From NCBI GenBank assembly GCA_038228615.1, contig JBBRPC010000070.1, forward strand, positions 1-15,772: a DNA stretch of 15,772 nt. The letters are read 5' to 3'. The number at the start of each line of letters is the position of its first letter. Positions within the stretch are counted from its first letter, which is position 1. The translations under genes and the position numbers were made by a program. The notes beneath the pieces are model-generated. The model saw nothing but the letters and a program-made list of their open reading frames with translations, did not search any database and was not told where the DNA came from. Origin of the DNA: F1-120-MAGs023 sp038228615. GTDB taxonomy: Bacteria; Actinomycetota; Acidimicrobiia; IMCC26256; PALSA-610. Positions 8,298 through 14,620 of this stretch are shown in pieces.

Positions 8298-8597
8298 TCA
8301 CCTCCATTGGTTCGTCCCCGCGGTCCGAGTCGGGATCCCGGCACGTTGAAATAGGTTCAGGATCGTCCGAGTCGAGACGCCCAACTGGTCCCCCACTTTC
8401 GCAAGGGAGAAGCCAGAGTCGTAGAGCTCGCGGGCAAGGTCAAGATCAGCCTCGACCCGGTACCTGACATCTGCTCCAGCCCGCTTGATGATCCTCGTAG
8501 CGGTTCGGCGATCGATCTGGAACTCGGCCGCGAGGACGTTTGACGACTCACCGGCCTTGTATCGCTCCACTAGGTCAGATCGTTGCGAATCAGACAA
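8298..8597 (-). CDS. helix-turn-helix protein, recombinase-type DNA-binding region (likely 3' part of a frameshifted gene)
   Basis: A 99-residue frame with two helix-turn-helix units. The first is DLVERYKAGESSNVLAAEF-QIDRRTATRIIKRAG (~8-42); the second is LARELYDSGFSLAKVGDQL-GVSTRTILNLFQRAG (~53-86), ending PTRTAGTNQW. Such units resemble the Hin/resolvase C-terminal DNA-binding region and stand-alone actinobacterial HTH proteins. No recombinase catalytic domain is present. The frame opens only at TTG 8597 with no ribosome binding site, while an in-family N-terminus with a strong binding site lies just upstream in another frame (8598-8713). The intact protein was therefore probably ~138 residues, starting at ATG 8713. 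Downstream lies the IS6 relic. Its target sites are unknown. Confidence 0.6.
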   Translation of the reverse strand: MSDSQRSDLVERYKAGESSNVLAAEFQIDRRTATRIIKRAGADVRYRVEADLDLARELYDSGFSLAKVGDQLGVSTRTILNLFQRAGIPTRTAGTNQWR

Positions 8598-8713
8598 TCT
8601 GGTCTGTTTCTGGCGGGCGATAGGACGGGTCGATGGGACGCCCTGTCACGTCCCTGACCAGCGAGAATGCGCTCCAGTCGCGCCACGATGTCAGGGTTGG
8701 AGTAACGACCCAT
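8598..8713 (-). pseudogene. out-of-frame 5' part of the HTH gene
   Basis: ATG 8713 is preceded by AGGAGTGGAG, the best ribosome binding site in this part of the window, and opens MGRYSNPDIVARLERILAGQ. That frame ends at 8570 without homology to the HTH region, whereas the RPIARQKQTRLSDSQ sequence leading into the HTH domain lies in a different frame. A single missing base around 8600-8650 would join them. I see no slippery heptamer for programmed -1 frameshifting, so mutation or sequencing error is likelier. Confidence 0.5.
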
Positions 8714-9060
8714 GAGCTCCACTCCTGTTGTCGTTTTGACAAGCGTTTCCCCAGGTGCTGGGTCGGCGCAGCCACCGGGTCGCTCCCAACACCAGCGCGA
8801 CGACCCATCAACTCCCGTGTTCGATGCATTTGGCGACAACAACTATGGATAGCTCTGCAATGGCATCGTGAGCCAAGGAGCACAACGCCGGTACAAGTGG
8901 TTGGCCTCTGACGTCATCCCGGCGACGATGGAAGCGCTGAACCGTTCGGCAACGGAAACGCTCTTCGCGTGTCACTAGGCGGTCCGCACTTTCAGATCGA
9001 AATGAGATTCGTAAGTGAGCAACTCCCGCCAGACACCACACCGTCTTTACTTTATGACGG
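8714..9060. other. 347 bases of divergent intergenic DNA
   Basis: This lies between the HTH gene (minus) and the toxin-antitoxin operon (plus). I see no gene in it. It should hold the HTH promoter; TTGTC-GTTTT-GACAA at 8728-8742 is a perfect small inverted repeat directly upstream of that gene's ribosome binding site and could be its operator or -35 region. The open frame at 8808-9074 minus has no binding site or recognisable protein. Confidence 0.45.
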
Positions 9061-9072
9061 TATGATGGGGCC
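9053..9072 (+). promoter_or_regulatory. leaderless promoter and tandem repeat before the antitoxin
   Basis: TATGAT at 9061-9066 is a strong -10 box ending 6 bases before ATG 9073, which puts the transcription start at or next to the start codon. No Shine-Dalgarno sequence is seen. The box is the second unit of a tandem near-repeat, TATGACGG (9053-9060) then TATGATGG (9061-9068), a possible binding site for the ribbon-helix-helix antitoxin. Confidence 0.55.
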
Positions 9073-9324
9073 ATGGCACGAAAAAAGACGACGGTCTACA
9101 TCGATGAGGAACTACTGCGCGCGGCGAAGATCGAGGCCGCTCGTTCCGATCGATCCGATTCCGATGTGATCGAAGCTGCACTGCGCAACCTGCTGCAACT
9201 CGATGTCGCCGACCGCGTATGGGCCCGTAACAGTGCGCAACCGTTGAGCGCCGACGACGCGCTCGCACTCGCATACGCGGAACTCGACGCGGTCCGAAAA
9301 ACCCGTCGCAAACGCGCGTCGTAG
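9073..9324 (+). CDS. ribbon-helix-helix antitoxin (VapB/CopG-like)
   Basis: An 83-residue small protein, typical antitoxin length. Residues ~4-10 (KKTTVYI) form the DNA-binding beta strand, followed by two helices (EELLRAAKIEAARSD and DSDVIEAALRNLLQL) of the ribbon-helix-helix fold. The C-terminal part (~50-83), ending in a basic tail KTRRKRAS, would wrap and neutralise the toxin. The gene is followed directly by a PIN-domain toxin with a one-base overlap (TAGTG), the normal antitoxin-toxin order, so the pair should be co-transcribed and autoregulated. ATG 9073 fits both the leaderless promoter and the start of the fold. Assignment to VapB versus another RHH antitoxin group rests mainly on the toxin partner. 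Confidence 0.88.
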   Translation: MARKKTTVYIDEELLRAAKIEAARSDRSDSDVIEAALRNLLQLDVADRVWARNSAQPLSADDALALAYAELDAVRKTRRKRAS

Positions 9325-9731
9325 TGCGAGTCGTTATCGACCCTGGCGTCTACGTCGCCGCGTTGATCACACCCGAAGGGCCACCGGCCGCACTCGTTCG
9401 AAAATGGCGCACTGGAACGTTCGAAGTTGTCGCCAGCCCACATCTACTCGCCGAACTTACCGACGTCATGCACCGTCGCAAATTCCGGAAATGGTTCTCC
9501 ACACGAGAGGCCGACGAGTTCATCAGAGGCATCGCGCGCCTCGCCATCACCACCGACGACACGGAACCCGTTCGTGAATTCACTCGCGATCCACACGACG
9601 ACTACATCGTCATGCTCGCGACAACGAGCGGAAGCGACTTCATCATCTCCGGCGATCGCGATCTCCTCGAAGCACACATCGAGATACCCGTCCTCAGTCC
9701 ACGCGCAGCCATCAAACACTTCGACCACTGA
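9324..9731 (+). CDS. PIN-domain ribonuclease toxin (VapC-like, TIGR00305 type)
   Basis: A 135-residue PIN-fold protein, the expected length for a toxin. Acidic active-site candidates are Asp6 in VVIDPGVYVAALI, Glu44 in SPHLLAELTDV, Asp92/93 in DPHDDYIVMLA and Asp111/113 in IISGDRDLL. The DPG opening instead of DTN is the form usual in the 'putative toxin component, PIN family' group. It would act as a magnesium-dependent RNase on RNA, probably tRNA or mRNA, and be held inactive by the upstream ribbon-helix-helix antitoxin. Start GTG 9324 overlaps the antitoxin stop by one base, so translation is coupled. All key acids are present, so the pair looks functional. It lies inside the IS6-bounded segment, consistent with mobile origin. 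Confidence 0.9.
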   Translation: MRVVIDPGVYVAALITPEGPPAALVRKWRTGTFEVVASPHLLAELTDVMHRRKFRKWFSTREADEFIRGIARLAITTDDTEPVREFTRDPHDDYIVMLATTSGSDFIISGDRDLLEAHIEIPVLSPRAAIKHFDH

Positions 9732-10091
9732 ACACACCGGCAACGAACTCGTCGCAATACAACGATCGAAGACAGCCACTTCCATTTCGTCGGCCCATGA
9801 TCGAGCGGCGTCGCCAGTCGCTGCCGCTGAAACATGCAATTCGTCAGCGCCGCGTGCATTGTGCGCGTTCAGCGCAGCGAGCGAGAGCGCCAAGTCGTAC
9901 TCCATCATCGCCAACGTGACAGCAACATCATTGCGGTATCGCAGCTCCGGTTCCGACGCTTGAGGGTTGCCAATCGACGAGTCGCGTCGGGCGCAGCGAG
10001 CGTCTTCGATCAGCCGATCGAGTGATCGACCCAGGATGTTGTCAGTGTTGGTCGTTTGAGCGACCGTCGGAGCTGCCGGTGCTGTAGCCAT
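9444..10091 (-). CDS. hypothetical protein, 3' part antisense to the PIN toxin
   Basis: A 215-codon frame whose first ~120 codons (9732-10091) look genuine: ATG 10091 has AAAGG six bases upstream, and the product is acidic, Ala-rich and helical (NDVAVTLAMMEYDLALSLAALNAHNA). I recognise no family. The remaining ~95 codons run exactly codon-on-codon antisense to the toxin. A frame opposite GC-rich codons in that phase stays open by default, so the readthrough part is probably not a real domain. The original stop may have been lost when the toxin-antitoxin pair arrived, leaving a truncated gene with a random tail. Gene reality is moderate; the 3' end is doubtful. Confidence 0.4.
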   Translation of the reverse strand: MATAPAAPTVAQTTNTDNILGRSLDRLIEDARCARRDSSIGNPQASEPELRYRNDVAVTLAMMEYDLALSLAALNAHNARGADELHVSAAATGDAARSWADEMEVAVFDRCIATSSLPVCSVVEVFDGCAWTEDGYLDVCFEEIAIAGDDEVASARCREHDDVVVVWIASEFTNGFRVVGGDGEARDASDELVGLSCGEPFPEFATVHDVGKFGE

Positions 10092-10261
10092 GGCATGCCT
10101 TTCGATTCGTGCCGTCGCAGAGACGGATCTACCTCAGCATGCACCGACCCGAGCGTCCAGCCCAGAGGCCAGAGTCACTTAGCACAGCCCGGCGCGGTCT
10201 CCGGGAGGTCCGCAAGTTTCGCAAATACGAGGCAGTGGCTACCTCAACGGTCAAGCTGGAC
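10092..10261. other. intergenic segment left of the IS
   Basis: It contains the ribosome binding site and presumably the promoter of the minus-strand hypothetical gene, then DNA running up to the IS boundary at 10262. No frame here has a start with a binding site and a recognisable product. Confidence 0.4.
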
Positions 10262-11041
10262 GGCGCTGTTGCGTTGACGGTCGCAGGCTCGCGGCGAAGC
10301 GAAGTGTCGTTCTCGTTGAGTCAGATCGTCTGGGCGAGTTCGGTGAACGCGACCGCGACCGCGTCGACGCGGGTGGCTGTTCACTGCGAGTTCGTAGTGG
10401 CCACGCCGGATGTTCTGCATCAGCGCATGCCCGCGAATGACGACACTCGCAGTGACTTCGCGTTTCAAACCACGCATTGGTCGTAGTCGTGCTTTGAGCC
10501 TGCCGTGATCATTCTCAACACGATTATTCGCATACTGGGTCGTTTCATGCAACGCACCTGGCGCGAGTTCACAGATCGCTTTCGCCAATGCTGGTGCACG
10601 GTCGGTCACGATCTCGACTGGTTCGCCATGAGCTACGAATGCTGTAGCGAAGAACCGTCGCGCCGCATCCGTGTCGCGACGCGAACTCACGTAAATGTCG
10701 ATGACCTGGCCATACTGATCGATTGCCCGGTACACGTACTGCCGCCGTCCTGCGATCTTCACGTACGTCTCCTCAACGAACCAACGATCACCAACCGAAT
10801 GACGACACCGCCGGGCAGCATCCACCAGTAGCGGCGTGAAACGTTGCACCCACCGGAACAAAGTCACGTGATCGACCTCGACGCCGCGCTCACCGAGGAG
10901 CTCCTCGACATCGCGATACGACAATCCATAACGCAAATACCAGCGGACCGCCAAGATGATCACGACTGGCGGGAACCGAAAACCGTCAAACGCAGAAAGT
11001 GCGGTGATCGGGTCTGGGCAGGAACGGCGTTTCGTCATCAT
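10244..11041 (-). CDS. IS6/IS26-family transposase, frameshifted at its C-terminus
   Basis: A DDE transposase of the IS6 family: SYRDVEELLGERGVEVDHVT (41-60), RWFVEETYVKIAG with Glu90 at the place of the first catalytic Asp, Asp147 in IVTDRAP, Glu176 in NNRVENDHGRLKARLRPMRG, then GHALMQNIRRGHYELAV. ATG 11041 lies inside the right inverted repeat and has GGCGAG upstream; the longer open frame to 11200 leaves the IS and is not used. After HYELAVNSHP the frame turns into Arg-rich sequence and leaves the left repeat, ending at 10244. One base fewer in the GGG at 10371-10373 restores RVDAVAVAFTELAQTI and a stop at 10321, the normal family ending. So the last ~17 residues are frameshifted. Together with Glu90 this suggests impaired or lost activity. 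Confidence 0.85.
   Translation of the reverse strand: MMTKRRSCPDPITALSAFDGFRFPPVVIILAVRWYLRYGLSYRDVEELLGERGVEVDHVTLFRWVQRFTPLLVDAARRCRHSVGDRWFVEETYVKIAGRRQYVYRAIDQYGQVIDIYVSSRRDTDAARRFFATAFVAHGEPVEIVTDRAPALAKAICELAPGALHETTQYANNRVENDHGRLKARLRPMRGLKREVTASVVIRGHALMQNIRRGHYELAVNSHPRRRGRGRVHRTRPDDLTQRERHFASPRACDRQRNSAVQLDR
10262..10276 (+). repeat. left terminal inverted repeat of the IS
   Basis: GGCGCTGTTGCGTTG matches the right end of the IS at 14 of 15 positions; position 4 differs (G versus A). It lies at the transposase 3' end. Confidence 0.85.
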
Positions 11042-11070
11042 CAAGTCTCGCCGATCGCAGTGGCGCCGCC

Positions 11071-11085
11071 CAACGCAACAGTGCC
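11071..11085 (-). repeat. right terminal inverted repeat of the IS
   Basis: Read inward on the minus strand it is GGCACTGTTGCGTTG, with the first 11 bases identical to the IS26-type end. It lies 30 bases before the transposase start at 11041. Confidence 0.85.
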
Positions 11086-11251
11086 AATTCATCAATGTCG
11101 GCAAAGGCGCTCTCGGCCTCTTCCAAGCTGGCCCCATGCCAGCGACGGCCGCGTCGCACTGACCGCCACCTCGAATCATAAACCAGCAACTGCGGCGCAT
11201 ATTGGTTGGTCGTGAGCGGAAGGTCGCCGCCGCGAGTCGCGACGCCGCCGA
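11086..11251 (-). pseudogene. possible remnant of a gene cut by the IS
   Basis: Between the IS and the MarR gene one minus-strand frame stays open and reads GDLPLTTNQYAPQLLVYDSR then RWHGASLEEAESAFADIDEL up to the IS end, which looks like protein. The only start in it is TTG 11189 and no ribosome binding site is visible. It may be part of a gene once downstream of marR and truncated by the IS or a later deletion. No matching continuation is seen on the other side of the IS. Confidence 0.25.
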
Positions 11252-11650
11252 TTACTCCAGGTCGGCCCAGATCGGACGCAGTCTTGGTGCTAGTCGGCGT
11301 AGTTCATCGAGGTGCTGCGCGCTGAGCGCGTCGAGGCGACGCTGCCCGTCGGCGCTCAATCGCAGGCGCACCACCCGATGGTCGGCGTCGTCGGTGCGGC
11401 GCTCGACCAGCCCCATTGACTCTGCACGACCGATGAGCTCGGCCGCACTGTGGTGGCGCAGCATGAGGTGGTCGGCGATATCTCCGACCGTGGGTGCCGC
11501 CGCGCCGGCGTGACCTCGGATCGCGAGTAACAACTGGTGCTGAGCGGCAGTGAGTCCCACCTCGCGAGCCTGCTCTTCGCTCCAGCTCAGAAAGCGGCGG
11601 AGGCCGTCTCGAAATTCGAGCAGGCGGGTGTAGTCCGGTACGGAATCCAT
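11252..11650 (-). CDS. MarR-family transcriptional regulator
   Basis: A 132-residue winged-helix regulator, slightly short for MarR. The N-terminal helix (DYTRLLEFRDGLRRFLSWSEEQ) leads into LTAAQHQLLLAIRGH, the recognition helix-turn-helix TVGDIADHLMLRHHSAAELIGRAESMGLV (~53-81), the wing RRTDDADHRVVRLRLSADG and a C-terminal dimerisation helix. I chose ATG 11650 because the family N-terminus begins there and a -10 box (TACGAT, minus strand of 11658-11663) ends 7 bases before it, giving a leaderless mRNA; the frame stays open upstream to 12571 only as the antisense of the ClC gene. It is divergent from the ClC gene over a 31-base gap holding a palindrome, so it most likely represses itself and the channel. 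The inducing ligand is unknown. Confidence 0.9.
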   Translation of the reverse strand: MDSVPDYTRLLEFRDGLRRFLSWSEEQAREVGLTAAQHQLLLAIRGHAGAAAPTVGDIADHLMLRHHSAAELIGRAESMGLVERRTDDADHRVVRLRLSADGQRRLDALSAQHLDELRRLAPRLRPIWADLE

Positions 11651-11653
11651 CAG

Positions 11654-11674
11654 ATAGATCGTAACACGATATAT
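11654..11674. promoter_or_regulatory. palindromic operator overlapping both divergent promoters (MarR/ClC)
   Basis: The arms ATAGATCGT and ACGATATAT flank AAC; 8 of 9 arm positions pair, and the core ATCGT-AAC-ACGAT (11658-11670) is perfect. The -10 box for the ClC gene, TATATT at 11670-11675, ends 6 bases before ATG 11682. The -10 box for marR, TACGAT on the minus strand of 11658-11663, ends 7 bases before ATG 11650. A dimer bound here would cover both boxes. Confidence 0.7.
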
Positions 11675-11681
11675 TTTGATC

Positions 11682-13448
11682 ATGATTCGACGAGCAAGCG
11701 CGAGACGCAATGATGCGATGCCGGCGAGCACGGCGCAGCGTCGATTGGTGCAGCTCACGGCATGTGCCGCCGTCATCGGTATGGCAGCCGGCGGCGTCGC
11801 GTACGTGCTCGAGCACGCGATCGGTCTGCTCACCAATCTCGCCCTGCTCCATCGTTGGGGATCGGACCTGCCGTCGCTGCGCGACTTCTCGATCAGCCCG
11901 TCGACGTACGCCGCGGCAATCGGCGGGGCGTTGGTCGTGTCGCTGCTCGCGAAGTGGTCTCCGGTGATCCGTGGACACGGCATCCCTGAAGCGATGGAGG
12001 CGGTTCTCACCAAGCAGAGCCGCATCGCGCCCCGGACCGCGATCGCCAAACCACTTTCGGCCGCGGTTGCGATCGGAACGGGCGGACCGTTCGGTGCTGA
12101 GGGTCCAATCATCGTGACGGGTGGCGCGATCGGTTCGCTGCTCGGCCAGCTCATCCATGTGACGCCCAACGAGCGCAAGATCTTGCTGGCGAGCGGCGCT
12201 GCTGCCGGTATGGCAGCGGTGTTCGGTTCGCCGCTCGCTGCGGTGATTCTGGCGATCGAGCTCCTTCTGTTCGAGTTCTCGACGCGTTCGTTCATCCCTT
12301 TGGTTGTCGCAACCAGTGTCGCTGCCGGCGTCCACGCGGCGCTGTTCAGCTCCGGACCGCTGTTCACCGTGCCGACGCACCACTTCTCCGGCCTCGGCCA
12401 GCTCCCGGTGTTCGCCGTGCTCGGACTGCTCTGCGGCCTATTAGCTGTACTCGTCTGCGAAGGCCTGTTCTTCGTCGAGGGGCTGTATCGCCGGCTGCCG
12501 GTCAACGAGTTCTGGCACCCCCTAATCGGCGCGGTCCTGTTCGTGTCGGTGGCGCTGTTGGAACCACGCACGCTAGGGGTCGGCTACGACGTCATCAACG
12601 ACGCCTTGGCCACACGGCTCGCGCTCGGCTCGCTCGCCCTCATCGCTGCGGTGAAGCTCGCCGTCTGGTGGATTGCGCTCGCGTCCGGGACCTCGGGCGG
12701 CACGCTTGCTCCCGTGCTGATGATCAGCGCGTGCTTCGGCGGCGCACTCGGCGAGCTCCTCCATCGCCTCGCACCTGGCCTCCAGATCTCGTCGGGTTCC
12801 ATCGCATTGGTGGCGATGGCGGCCACGTTCGGTGCCGCGACCCGCGCCACGTTCGCGGCCATCGTGTTCGTCTTCGAATTGACACGCGACTACAACGCGA
12901 TCCTGCCCCTGATGCTCGCCACAGTGCTCGCCACGCTCGTCGCTAGCTGGATCTCACACGACAGTCTCCTCACCGAGAAACTCACGCGACGCGGCCTGAT
13001 CGTGCCACGCGATTACCACATCGACGTGCTGCACTCGGCGCGACTCGCCGACGTGATGACCCGATCAGTTGTTGCACTCGAAATCACGGCGACCGTCGGG
13101 GACGCCGCCCGAGAGTTCGACCGATCCGGTCATGGTGCCTATCCCGTGATCGACACAGACGGATGCTGCGTCGGCATCATCACCAGCAACGACCTACTCA
13201 GCGGCGCCCTCGACGACGACGCACTTCTCGCCGACGTCGCCGTGCGCGACCTCGTCACCGCCTCCGAGGACTCCAACGTCGCCATCGCGTTGGAGTTGAT
13301 GCACGAAGAGGGCGTCGACCACCTTCCGGTACTCGACGACGATCGGTTCCTCGTCGGAATCTGCACGCGAAGCAACATTCTCGCCGTCCGTGCCAGCCAC
13401 AACATCGCCGATCGCGTCCAAAGAGGATGGCTCGACCGCAGCCGCTAA
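11682..13448 (+). CDS. ClC-family chloride channel or Cl-/H+ antiporter with C-terminal CBS pair
   Basis: A 588-residue membrane protein. Residues ~12-425 form the ClC fold with selectivity motifs GHGIP (98-102), GGPFGAEGP (134-142, gating Glu140) and GTSGGTLAP. The order and hydrophobicity match ClC proteins. Residues ~450-588 hold two CBS units: DVMTRSVVALEITATVGDAA...GAYPVIDTDGCCVGIITSNDLL and VRDLVTASEDSNVAIALELM...VDHLPVLDDDRFLVGICTRSNIL, which usually bind adenine nucleotides and regulate gating. It moves chloride or a related anion such as fluoride or nitrate across the cytoplasmic membrane; channel versus antiporter cannot be decided here. ATG 11682 fits a leaderless promoter (TATATT at 11670-11675); TTG 11676 and ATG 11718 are alternatives. 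It is paired divergently with a MarR regulator. Confidence 0.93.
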   Translation: MIRRASARRNDAMPASTAQRRLVQLTACAAVIGMAAGGVAYVLEHAIGLLTNLALLHRWGSDLPSLRDFSISPSTYAAAIGGALVVSLLAKWSPVIRGHGIPEAMEAVLTKQSRIAPRTAIAKPLSAAVAIGTGGPFGAEGPIIVTGGAIGSLLGQLIHVTPNERKILLASGAAAGMAAVFGSPLAAVILAIELLLFEFSTRSFIPLVVATSVAAGVHAALFSSGPLFTVPTHHFSGLGQLPVFAVLGLLCGLLAVLVCEGLFFVEGLYRRLPVNEFWHPLIGAVLFVSVALLEPRTLGVGYDVINDALATRLALGSLALIAAVKLAVWWIALASGTSGGTLAPVLMISACFGGALGELLHRLAPGLQISSGSIALVAMAATFGAATRATFAAIVFVFELTRDYNAILPLMLATVLATLVASWISHDSLLTEKLTRRGLIVPRDYHIDVLHSARLADVMTRSVVALEITATVGDAAREFDRSGHGAYPVIDTDGCCVGIITSNDLLSGALDDDALLADVAVRDLVTASEDSNVAIALELMHEEGVDHLPVLDDDRFLVGICTRSNILAVRASHNIADRVQRGWLDRSR

Positions 13449-13729
13449 ATCCCCTGCTACAACGACCGCACGTCGCCGTGCAAACAATCGGAGACACGCG
13501 TATCTGCTTCACCGCAAAATTCAGTCACGGAACAGCAGGCCAAACACACAAACGGCACCTCGGTAGATGGAGCGACCCTCACCTACACAACCAACGACCA
13601 GACACTCGTCGGCGCTCTACAGAATCGTGCCTACGCATCGAATCGAGCCCCGGGGCCGATTGGCAAACTAAGTCGTACCCCGTCAATCGCGTCGCTCGCT
13701 CCCAGGTACAACAGCTCTGTTTGTTCGTC
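13449..13729. other. 281 bases between convergent genes
   Basis: No gene is seen. A small hairpin, GCACG-TCGC-CGTGC at 13468-13481, lies 20 bases after the ClC stop but has no T tract, so it is at best a weak terminator. The rest shows no supported frame. Confidence 0.4.
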
Positions 13730-14614
13730 TTAGAGTTCAGTAGGCGGAGTTGTGCTTCCGATCGCGATGAAATGTTGTGCTGCGCCCGATAGTGGCGCGT
13801 CGCGGTATATGAGTGCGATGCCGCGGGCGACGGATGGCCGACAGGGTACGACGACTGCGCCGAGCCGGACCGCCAGGTTTGCGGTTGCTTCGGGGACCAG
13901 CGCGGCTCCAGCACCAGCGAGTACGAGCGGCAGGATCGCTTCGCGTTGGCTCGTTTCAACCACGATGTTCGGCGCCTTTCCCGCGGCGGCGTATACGTCG
14001 TCGAGGAGTCGCCGGGTGGAACTCGGTTTCGTATTCGCGACGATAGGAATCGTCGCGAGCATTTTCGGTGTCAACGGGACCCGCGGTTTCGGCGTGCCGG
14101 GTGGGAAGATCATCTGCATTGCTTGGGTCCCGATCTGCACGACAATCATGCCGTTGATTGCGCCGGAATCGACGGTGATGGCGACTTCGACCTCGCCGCT
14201 ACGCACGATGTCGATCACGTCGCCGGGGTCGTCGGGGTCGGCGAGCCGCACCGTCACACCTGGATGCGCTGCCCGAAATGCACCGATGAGATACGCGGCC
14301 GGATCGACATTCAAGGTAGGGAGGCAAGCAAGATCAAGGCGACCCGTCTCGCCGGTGGCGACTGCCGATACGGCGTCGCGTGCATGTTGGTCGTCACGGA
14401 TGAGTTGATGTGCGGGCCCGACGAGGGCACGACCGGCTTCGGTCAATTTGATGTTGCGCCCCACACGGTCGAAGAGCTGGGCGCCAAGGTCGGTTTCAAG
14501 TTCTCGGATCGTCTGGGACATGCCGGGCTGCGATACGAACGATGCGCGCGCAGCGCGGGTGATCGTGCCGTGTTCAACGACCGCGAGGAACATTCGAAGC
14601 TTTCGCAGATCCAT
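13730..14614 (-). CDS. LysR-family transcriptional regulator
   Basis: A 294-residue LysR protein of normal length. The N-terminal winged helix-turn-helix is MDLRKLRMFLAVVEHGTITRAA...VSQPGMSQTIRELETDLGAQLFDR (1-~50), ending GRNIKLTEAG. A linker helix follows, then a periplasmic-binding-protein-like sensor domain (~92-294) with GRLDLACLPTL and LVLAGAGAALVPEA, the usual ligand-cleft landmarks. ATG 14614 gives the standard family start; TTG 14620 is an alternative. It is divergent from the TauE/SafE permease gene with about 50 bases between, where four CAATA half-sites lie. It most likely controls the permease and itself in response to a small anion such as a sulfur compound or organic acid; that ligand is inferred from the neighbour only. 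Confidence 0.93.
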   Translation of the reverse strand: MDLRKLRMFLAVVEHGTITRAARASFVSQPGMSQTIRELETDLGAQLFDRVGRNIKLTEAGRALVGPAHQLIRDDQHARDAVSAVATGETGRLDLACLPTLNVDPAAYLIGAFRAAHPGVTVRLADPDDPGDVIDIVRSGEVEVAITVDSGAINGMIVVQIGTQAMQMIFPPGTPKPRVPLTPKMLATIPIVANTKPSSTRRLLDDVYAAAGKAPNIVVETSQREAILPLVLAGAGAALVPEATANLAVRLGAVVVPCRPSVARGIALIYRDAPLSGAAQHFIAIGSTTPPTEL

Positions 14615-14620
14615 AAACAA

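Larger units (their letters stand above)
10262..11085 (-). mobile_element. IS6/IS26-family insertion sequence, 824 bp
   Basis: The element is bounded by 15-bp inverted repeats that match at 14 positions: GGCGCTGTTGCGTTG at 10262-10276 and, on the opposite strand, GGCACTGTTGCGTTG at 11071-11085. GGCACTGTTGC is the terminal sequence of IS26-type elements. The size of 824 bp is normal for the family. One transposase gene on the minus strand fills it. The 8-bp flanks (AGCTGGAC on the left, AATTCATC on the right) do not match, so no target duplication is seen. Confidence 0.88.

Noticed and set aside
11042..11200. Longer N-terminus of the IS6 transposase from 11200
   Set aside because: It extends beyond the right inverted repeat of the IS; family proteins begin near MTKRRS inside the element.
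11651..12571. Long N-terminal extension of the MarR frame
   Set aside because: The extension is antisense to the ClC gene and low-complexity; the MarR fold begins at ATG 11650.
13468..13481. Hairpin after the ClC gene as an intrinsic terminator
   Set aside because: The stem is only 5 bp and no T tract follows.
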